The translations under genes and the position numbers were made by a program. 64,000 bases of DNA from Protonemura montana (taxonomy: Eukaryota; Arthropoda; Insecta; Plecoptera; Nemouridae), in contig OX387606.1 of the NCBI GenBank assembly GCA_947568835.1, positions 3,844,001 to 3,908,000 of the forward strand, given 5' to 3'. The notes beneath the pieces are model-generated. The model saw only the letters and a list, made by a program, of their open reading frames with translations, searched no databases and was not told the DNA's origin. This document shows positions 63,101 to 64,000 of the stretch, piece by piece. Position 1 is the stretch's first letter. Every line of letters begins with the position of its first letter.

Positions 63101-64000
63101 TAACGATCAATGTGTTTCCTCCCCATTGCCATGGTCAGGTTCCACGACCACATGTTTTGCCGCACGACTGGAGGAGCGTCACAGATGAGCGAGAGTGACA
63201 AGGTACTAATGATAACGTCAAGACACGTCAGGCTGCGTTACTATCTCGCCGCGGGACGACACAAGATGCTTCCTTTCTCCACGGCGACCTAATCATAGGA
63301 GCGGCTAAACGCAAAGCAAAAATTAAGAGGTTTCGTCAGATATACAGATAAGCTACCGAAGTAGATTCATCATGTTTTTTCTATCAACGTTTGGTTTGAT
63401 TGATATGATACTCACGATTTTGATCTAGATTTCAAGAAAAGCAAGATTTCCTAGAGATGCATTCTGGAACTTGAATGAACTGCTACGTGTTTTCTTTCTT
63501 TCCCACTGCACATGTTTATAAATTTTAAAATGTAATCGAAAACGTGCGACAGATAGCAAGTTGTGAAACGATAAATTTTTTCCCCGGGTAAAGTTCTCGG
63601 TGTGTTTGAAGGTTTGGTAAGATCAAGTTGGTAGACCGAGTCAATCGAGCTTGTTCCCGCTGCTGGTGGCCAGGACACATGGTTGCTGAGGTGGACGCCT
63701 TGACTTGGTGACCCCTTGTTTGAGTTTCGAGGAAGTGCGGACGAACGAGACGTCGCTCGATGTCAGTTGCCCCGAAATCGTTCGCCGAAGTTCGGGCAAA
63801 GACTTCCCCGCGAGGTCCACGTCGCAACATAGGCGACAACCATTATTAGTTTAGGTGACAGTTATCAATAAAGTTATGTCGTCTAGGTCAAACTATTTGA
63901 ATTGATGGCGTGAAGAGTCAGCTAATTATTAATTGCATTGCCTCCACAGAGTCAGACAGGTCACTTACCACTGAAACCCCTATGAGCAACACTGCATTAT
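58398..64000 (+). other. Ddr intron 2, incomplete at the window edge
   Basis: No further Ddr exon is recognisable, so at least 5.6 kb of intron follows exon 2. The stretch holds a GAC triplet repeat (60113-60156), a motif cluster near 60355-60380 and a 212-codon ATG frame at 59135-59773 of His/Arg/Pro-rich composition with no domain. The last few kilobases are AT-rich and featureless to me. Confidence 0.5.
60113..60156. repeat. (GAC)n triplet repeat
   Basis: About fourteen GAC units with one GAA interruption. It is the second long GAC array in this gene's introns. Confidence 0.9.

Noticed and set aside
1..64000. CRISPR arrays, operons, bacterial promoters or a prophage
   Set aside because: Splice signals, long introns and an animal receptor show eukaryotic nuclear DNA. 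The 55-bp repeat has no spacers and so is not a CRISPR array.

Overview
The window looks like nuclear DNA of an arthropod, most likely an insect. It has very long introns, CpG that is not depleted, many simple repeats and long G/C homopolymers. The only host gene I recognise matches the arthropod type of discoidin domain receptor (Ddr). I cannot name the species.

The supported host gene runs on the + strand. A 5' exon holds a probable 5' UTR and the signal peptide (40122-40536). It is followed by a 17,755-bp intron, then a 106-bp exon that starts the discoidin domain (58292-58397). The splice phases agree: a phase-1 donor meets an acceptor that completes a Gly codon. The rest of the receptor (the remaining discoidin domain, membrane segment and tyrosine kinase) must lie beyond the right edge.

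Inside that intron, on the opposite strand, sits a complete Ty3/Gypsy LTR retrotransposon (48716-53389). It has two identical 262-bp LTRs, a 5-bp target duplication (aacct), an 18-nt primer binding site matching the 3' end of tRNA-Trp, a gag ORF with an unusual CHCC zinc knuckle, and an intact pol ORF in the -1 frame. These traits fit the CsRn1 clade. The identical LTRs and open frames indicate a very recent insertion.

The 40 kb left of Ddr has no recognisable gene. It holds a 55-bp minisatellite (17338-17712), then two related Helitron-like non-autonomous elements joined head to tail (17813-18751 and 18752-19817), an inverted pair of tRNA-like sequences (25993-26195), G-quadruplex-type arrays, microsatellites, and scattered clusters of CGACG/GACGCC motifs. 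Two short segments have exon-like splice signals (17026-17083 and 47099-47148) but need transcript evidence. Most other open frames lack an ATG, are low in complexity or match nothing I know.

I found no CRISPR array, operon or other prokaryotic system. The most noteworthy content is the young CsRn1-type element, the Helitron-like tandem and the inverted tRNA-like pair.
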